Of a stretch of 64,000 nucleotides of DNA, positions 60,522 through 64,000 are shown piece by piece (the stretch's first letter is position 1; each line of letters starts with the position of its first letter). The notes below the pieces were generated by a model. The model saw only the letters and a program-made list of their open reading frames with translations, had not been told where the DNA came from and did not search any database. This stretch comes from Chitinophaga parva (GTDB lineage: Bacteria; Bacteroidota; Bacteroidia; Chitinophagales; Chitinophagaceae). The stretch covers positions 2,364,334-2,428,333 of the forward strand of contig NZ_QCYK01000001.1 in the NCBI RefSeq assembly GCF_003071345.1. Direction: 5' to 3'. Position numbers and translations under genes: made by a program.

Positions 60522-61640
60522 CTAACGGGATTTGATGATCAGCTTGTTCCCTTGCAGTTGGTAATCGATGCCGGTGCCGCCCAGCAGTTCCAGTACTTCA
60601 GAGAGCATAAGATTGCGTTGAATGTCGCCACCAAATTTCTGCGGAGGCATTTTTCCCTCATAGGATACGGAAAGATCGTACCAGCGGGCAATCTGGCGCA
60701 TCACGGTGGTAATGTCGTCATGTTCAAAATGGAAGTAGCCGGCCATCCATGCGGTGGCGGCGTCAGTATCTACCTTCCTGATCTGGCCTTCGCTGTATTG
60801 CTCACCCGGTTGCAGAATGTACCGGCCATTGATCTGTACCTTTCCCTGCACCAGCGTGGTGCGGATGCTGGGCTCATCGCTGTAGGCGTTCACATTAAAG
60901 CGGGTGCCCAGGTCGCGGATCTCGTCGTGGCCGGCGTTTACAATGAACGGATGGTATGCATCCCGGACAATGTCAAAGAATACTTCGCCGGTGATAGTTA
61001 CGCGGCGCTCCCCTTTGCCAAAAGACGACGGGAACGTGATCGAAGAACCCGCATTCAGCCACGCAATGGTGCCATCACTGAGGGCCACCTTTTGCTGGCG
61101 ACCGGCAGGGGTGGTTAAAGTGGCATATAAAGGCGTGGCATCATTCACCTGCAGCGCATCGGCTGTTTTGGTGAAGCCGCTGGCCAGCTGGCCATTATGG
61201 GCCGTATCCAGCACAATGGTGTGGCCGTTAGACAACGTGAGCGTGGCGCCAGTGTGACCAGGATGGCGGTCGTTGGCACCGCCTATCTGGCCTGCGGCCA
61301 GTGTTCCGGTAGATGTGTTGGGATGGATAAAGTAAGCAGCACTGCCGGCTAATGCCGCCAGTACCGCCGCAGCAGCGGCAGCACGCCACCAGCGCATTTT
61401 GCGGATGCGGCCCGGTTGGTGGTGTTCCAGGACCTGGTTCAGGATTTTCCTGGATGATGCTTCAGAGAGTGTAATAAGGTGTTCGTCCGGAAAGTCGTCC
61501 GGGGTAATGCCATCCTCAAAGCCCTCTATTGACTGGCTGTCCAGCAGCGAAAAGAACTCGGCCCGCTCTGCAGGCGTGGCGGTCTTTTGCAGGTATTTCC
61601 GGAGCAGCAGGGAAATTCGTTCTTGATCCATATGTCGCAT
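60522..61640 (-). CDS. FecR-type anti-sigma factor
   Basis: 372 residues (or 369 from the ATG three codons later, 61631). Cytoplasmic sigma-binding part 1-80, one membrane helix about 84-106 (RAAAAAAVLAALAGSAAYF), FecR domain with LTTPAGRQQKVALSDGTIAW and EVFFDIVRDAYHPFIV, and a DUF4974-type C-terminus (MRQIARWYDLSVSYEGKMPP). It sits between sigma and susC genes as in PUL 1. Confidence 0.94.
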   Translation of the reverse strand: MRHMDQERISLLLRKYLQKTATPAERAEFFSLLDSQSIEGFEDGITPDDFPDEHLITLSEASSRKILNQVLEHHQPGRIRKMRWWRAAAAAAVLAALAGSAAYFIHPNTSTGTLAAGQIGGANDRHPGHTGATLTLSNGHTIVLDTAHNGQLASGFTKTADALQVNDATPLYATLTTPAGRQQKVALSDGTIAWLNAGSSITFPSSFGKGERRVTITGEVFFDIVRDAYHPFIVNAGHDEIRDLGTRFNVNAYSDEPSIRTTLVQGKVQINGRYILQPGEQYSEGQIRKVDTDAATAWMAGYFHFEHDDITTVMRQIARWYDLSVSYEGKMPPQKFGGDIQRNLMLSEVLELLGGTGIDYQLQGNKLIIKSR

Positions 61641-61681
61641 AAACTATTGTACATATAGACTTACGTTGAATGGGCCGATTA

Positions 61682-62290
61682 TTAGTTGTTGTAAAAAATT
61701 TTTAAAAGCGGGATTAACAAGGGGCCTACAGATGAGATGTTCTTTGCATTTTTTTCGAGGAAGGAGCGAACGGTGTTGAGGGCAATGGTCAGGTGGGCGC
61801 TAACGGTGGCGGGGGCGATGCCCAGGTTTTTGGCAATGGCGGCGCGGTCATATCCGTGCAGACGGGAGAGTTCAAATATCTTGCGTTGCTGTGGGGTGAG
61901 CTTGTTCATGGCGGCATGCAATACTGCCTGCAGGTCGCTGGCCATGCTGTCTTCCGGCGTGTAGTGGATTCCGCCGGTGTTGGTATCAATAAATTCCAGC
62001 TCCCGTTTGCGGCGCAGGGCTTCCTTCTTCAGGGCCGTAAGGGCGCAGTTCTTAGTGATGGTAAACAGCCAGGCGTTAAAATCGGCCACTTCCAGCAGCT
62101 TTTCACCAGCTTTCCAGACGCGGAGAAATACTTCCAGTACTACGGCTTCCGCGTCCACGGCGTCCTCCATATATGCAAGCGCAATGGTGTATACATTGTC
62201 TTTGCACAACGTAAACAGCTGTTCAAAAGCCCTTTCATTTTTATGGCCGACTTCCTGGATCCAGCTCTTATCAACGGTTATCGCTTTCAT
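61682..62290 (-). CDS. ECF RNA polymerase sigma factor (PUL 2)
   Basis: 202 residues from the ATG at 62290 (MKAITVDKSWIQEVGHKNER). Region 2: AFEQLFTLCKDNVYTIALAY, AEAVVLEVFLRVWKAGEKL, WLFTITKNCALTAL; region 4: KLTPQQRKIFELSRLHGYDR followed by AAIAKNLGIAPATVSAHL. The frame is open for 129 more codons upstream, but sigma similarity begins at this ATG. It should direct the fecR-susC-susD-GH35 genes. Confidence 0.93.
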   Translation of the reverse strand: MKAITVDKSWIQEVGHKNERAFEQLFTLCKDNVYTIALAYMEDAVDAEAVVLEVFLRVWKAGEKLLEVADFNAWLFTITKNCALTALKKEALRRKRELEFIDTNTGGIHYTPEDSMASDLQAVLHAAMNKLTPQQRKIFELSRLHGYDRAAIAKNLGIAPATVSAHLTIALNTVRSFLEKNAKNISSVGPLLIPLLKIFYNN

Positions 62291-62843
62291 CTCATAACAT
62301 CCGTGTGTATTAAAAATCTGGGACCAAGATAGCCAAAATTGATTGTAAAAGGTAGCAGCGGCGCAGATGGGCCTACAGTATCGTGCAGTTTCGCCAAGAT
62401 GACAGCTCCGTCCCATCAGCGGGTTGGAGGCTTTAGCGAGTGGTATTTCGGGTGTGAGGGTTGCGGTGCGGGCGGGGAGCGACTTCAGGAATTTCCAGGC
62501 ATTTTCATCCATGATTCCGTTGAAACCCGTACTGCCGGCCCAATTGGTTATTAGCCCGGCCTGGGAGTCATTTTCCAGGAACCCGTAGTGAAGCCGGATG
62601 ATAATGTGCTCGATGTCCGGGTCAAAGCGCATCGCCTTTTCCGGTCCGTGTGAAACATAATGCCCACCCTCCTGCATCTAGTCTATGGTCTGTTAAACGG
62701 ACCTGCATTTTTTAAATAAACAGTAACCTGCCGTGAGGATTCAACGGCTTGGGGGCTATCTCGATCATCCCAATTAATGTATTTGATGCGTTCAACCATG
62801 GATCTTCGAAACCCTGATTTAATTTAAGCGTTTGAACCCCCAG
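62291..62843. other. Upstream region of sigma gene; open frame of doubtful coding value
   Basis: From 62677 to 62291 the sigma reading frame is open on the minus strand and translates to a mixed sequence (FDPDIEHIIIRLHYGFLEND, MDENAWKFLKSLP) with no recognised family. It may be a decayed gene fused by chance in frame. The rest (62678-62843) holds nothing clear. Confidence 0.3.
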
Positions 62844-63027
62844 CTAGACTGAAAGAAAGTACTTAAGGTCGGAAATTGAATAGTTTTCAGGTAGTTGATA
62901 TCCATTTAAAAAGAAAGTTGGCGTAAACGTAACATTAGTCTTTTTGCACCATTCATACATTGCTTTAATCTTTTCGTTCTGCAAAGAGAGGTTCCCGGCA
63001 AGGGGGGAGGCAGCAGCAAAAGATTCA
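62844..63027 (-). pseudogene. 3' remnant of a thioredoxin-fold (VKOR/thioredoxin-type) gene
   Basis: On the minus strand one frame reads NEKIKAMYEWCKKTNVTFTP, then TFFLNGYQLPENYSISDLKY and FLSV followed by TAG at 62846-62844. The cis-Pro element (FTPTFFLNG) and the YQLPE...DLKYFL end match the C-terminal thioredoxin-like domain of Bacteroidota DsbA-like/VKOR-fused proteins, often linked to peptide exporters. The N-terminal part is missing. Confidence 0.6.
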
Positions 63028-63028
63028 T

Positions 63029-63473
63029 GTGTAGTACATCAAATCCGCAACAGCTGTCGATATGTGGTTTGGAAGGATAAGAAACAGTTACCAGAGACTT
63101 AAGGAAAGTCTACGTGGCGCCTACCCGGCAAGCGGCCATCGCTGCTCTCGATACCTTGGAGAGCAAATAGGCTAGTAAGTACGCTTATACTATCAAAAGC
63201 TGGCGGGGTAACTATGAGGGAATTAACCGTATCTTTTGACTTTCCGCTTGAGATCCGCCACATCATCTACACCACAAGCCTGATTGAAAATTTGAACGGT
63301 AAAATCAGAAAATACACGAAAAACAAGCTTCCTTCCCCAATGACGAAGCAGTGATGAAGTCTGTATACCTGGCTTTACGGTAGGCATCAAAAAAATGGAC
63401 CATGCCCATTAGAAACTGGGGCATGATCCTGAATCAATTTTTAACTATTTTCGATGGCAGGGTGAAAATCTAA
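63029..63473 (+). pseudogene. Decayed IS256-family (mutator-type) transposase
   Basis: The pieces lie in more than one frame: VVHQIRNSCRYVVWKDKKQL, then [75 protein letters not shown], and KKWTMPIRNWGMILNQFLT up to a stop at 63471-63473. Order and content match the C-terminal half of IS256 transposases. At least two frameshifts and two in-frame stops make it non-functional. Confidence 0.85.
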
Positions 63474-63532
63474 CCTATCCTATCCACCTCGATTTTTAAA
63501 CTTACACACTTAGTGAAATAGTCCCCATTGAT

Positions 63533-63826
63533 TTAGCCTTCTATTATTGTTTTGAAGGCGGTCAAAAGTGTCTCCAATTTGAATAAATCGCCATATCCCA
63601 AAAAATGACCTTCTTTGACTTTATAGAAATACCAGTCATCATCCCCATTGTTAAACTCGACGACATCAATATCAATGTTTTCATAGTCTGTACCATTAAT
63701 GTCAATGTCTACTTGCCACCCAGGATTATCAATATGGGATATTTTTACTCCTCCATAATCGTGTTCCCATTCCCCATCACACTGTTGCTTCATCCAAGTA
63801 GATATCCAGGTAATTATATTATCCAT
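63533..63826 (-). CDS. Imm53-family immunity protein
   Basis: 97 residues (MDNIITWISTWMKQQCDGEW). WEHDYGGVKISHIDNPGWQV followed by DIDINGTDYEN, and DDDWYFYKVKEGHFLGYGD match the Imm53 group of small cytoplasmic immunity proteins for polymorphic toxins. No cognate toxin gene lies in the window, so it is an orphan or belongs to a locus cut by the IS elements around it. Confidence 0.8.
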   Translation of the reverse strand: MDNIITWISTWMKQQCDGEWEHDYGGVKISHIDNPGWQVDIDINGTDYENIDIDVVEFNNGDDDWYFYKVKEGHFLGYGDLFKLETLLTAFKTIIEG

Positions 63827-63891
63827 TTTTTATAATTAAAGTGTGAAGTTCGGATAAAATCTGTAATTGAAGGGAAAGCTTCCCTGTAAAC

Positions 63892-63921
63892 GGTAGCACA
63901 TAAAAATATAAAAGTGCTACC
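63892..63921. repeat. Inverted repeat in the leader of the IS3-type element
   Basis: GGTAGCAC (63892-63899) / GTGCTACC (63914-63921), 8-bp arms and a 14-nt AT-rich loop, just before the transposase start. It may damp transcription or translation of the transposase entering from outside, or be part of the element end. Confidence 0.5.
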
Positions 63922-63938
63922 TTTAAAAGGGAAGAATT

Positions 63939-64000
63939 ATGAAAAAGAGCAAATTCACGGAGAGCCAGATTATAGGCATTCTCAAGTCGCAGGAAAGCGG
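63939..64000 (+). CDS. IS3-family transposase OrfA, start only
   Basis: The open frame from the ATG at 63939 to the window edge reads MKKSKFTESQIIGILKSQES, the standard start of IS3-family OrfA (HTH_Tnp_1). A purine-rich ribosome site (AAAGGGAAG) is 5 nt upstream. The element's left end probably lies between 63827 and 63891, immediately upstream of the Imm53 gene. Confidence 0.85.
   Translation, partial: MKKSKFTESQIIGILKSQES

Overview
The window looks like a Bacteroidota chromosome, most likely Chitinophaga or a close relative in Chitinophagaceae. The evidence is two SusC/SusD pairs whose SusC proteins carry the N-terminal STN domain and sit behind ECF-sigma/FecR pairs, a type IX secretion (T9SS) sorting domain, DUF3570/DUF4266 proteins, and promoters that fit the Bacteroidota -7 box TAnnTTTG. 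No rRNA, tRNA or CRISPR array was seen.

Layout. (1) 1-3.1 kb: end of an SDR-type oxidoreductase, a DUF7003-like gene, a TraB/GumN-family protein and a small gene; two of these seem frameshifted near their 3' ends. (2) 3.3-18.2 kb, minus strand: a polysaccharide utilisation locus (PUL) for a beta-1,3/1,4-glucan, read as TPR histidine kinase -> sigma-54-type response regulator -> ECF sigma -> FecR -> SusC -> SusD -> modular secreted GH16 glucanase. Hairpins separate sigma from FecR and SusD from GH16. (3) 18.4-20.3 kb: two alpha/beta hydrolases and a scrap of a RibD/DHFR-like gene. (4) 20.3-47 kb: a long stress/dormancy-type island with six two-domain universal stress proteins, an MgtA-type P-type ATPase, Hsp20, a BON-domain protein, an orphan receiver-Crp/Fnr regulator, two zinc alcohol dehydrogenases, a divergent PfkB-like protein, an Mla/MCE lipid transporter, a CHAD protein, a polysaccharide deacetylase, an L,D-transpeptidase, and a thioredoxin-ApbE-DUF4266-DUF3570 redox operon. 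(5) 47.2-51.9 kb: an outer-membrane protein, a retropepsin-like protein, and a Crp/Fnr gene flanked by two paralogous secreted alpha/beta hydrolases that share a near-identical 70-bp promoter in inverted orientation. (6) 52.4-62.3 kb, minus strand: a second PUL (ECF sigma -> FecR -> SusC -> SusD -> GH35 beta-galactosidase). (7) 62.8-64 kb: a decayed island with a thioredoxin-like 3' remnant, an IS256-family remnant, an Imm53 immunity gene and the start of an IS3-type element.

How it works together. Each PUL should couple outer-membrane glycan import to its own transcription through SusC-STN/FecR/sigma signalling. The most interesting signal is in the stress island: about eleven gene or operon starts share a short element, approximately [GC][GA]TCAT[TC]G, placed 28 (once 29) nt upstream of a TAnnTTT-like -7 box. 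This suggests one regulon covering the stress proteins, Hsp20, BON, both alcohol dehydrogenases, the Mla operon and the PfkB-like operon. The gene content resembles mycobacterial DosR-type dormancy regulons, but that comparison is inference. A separate likely regulatory unit is the palindrome TTAACC(C/T)GGGTTAA repeated in front of the two hydrolases around the Crp/Fnr gene.
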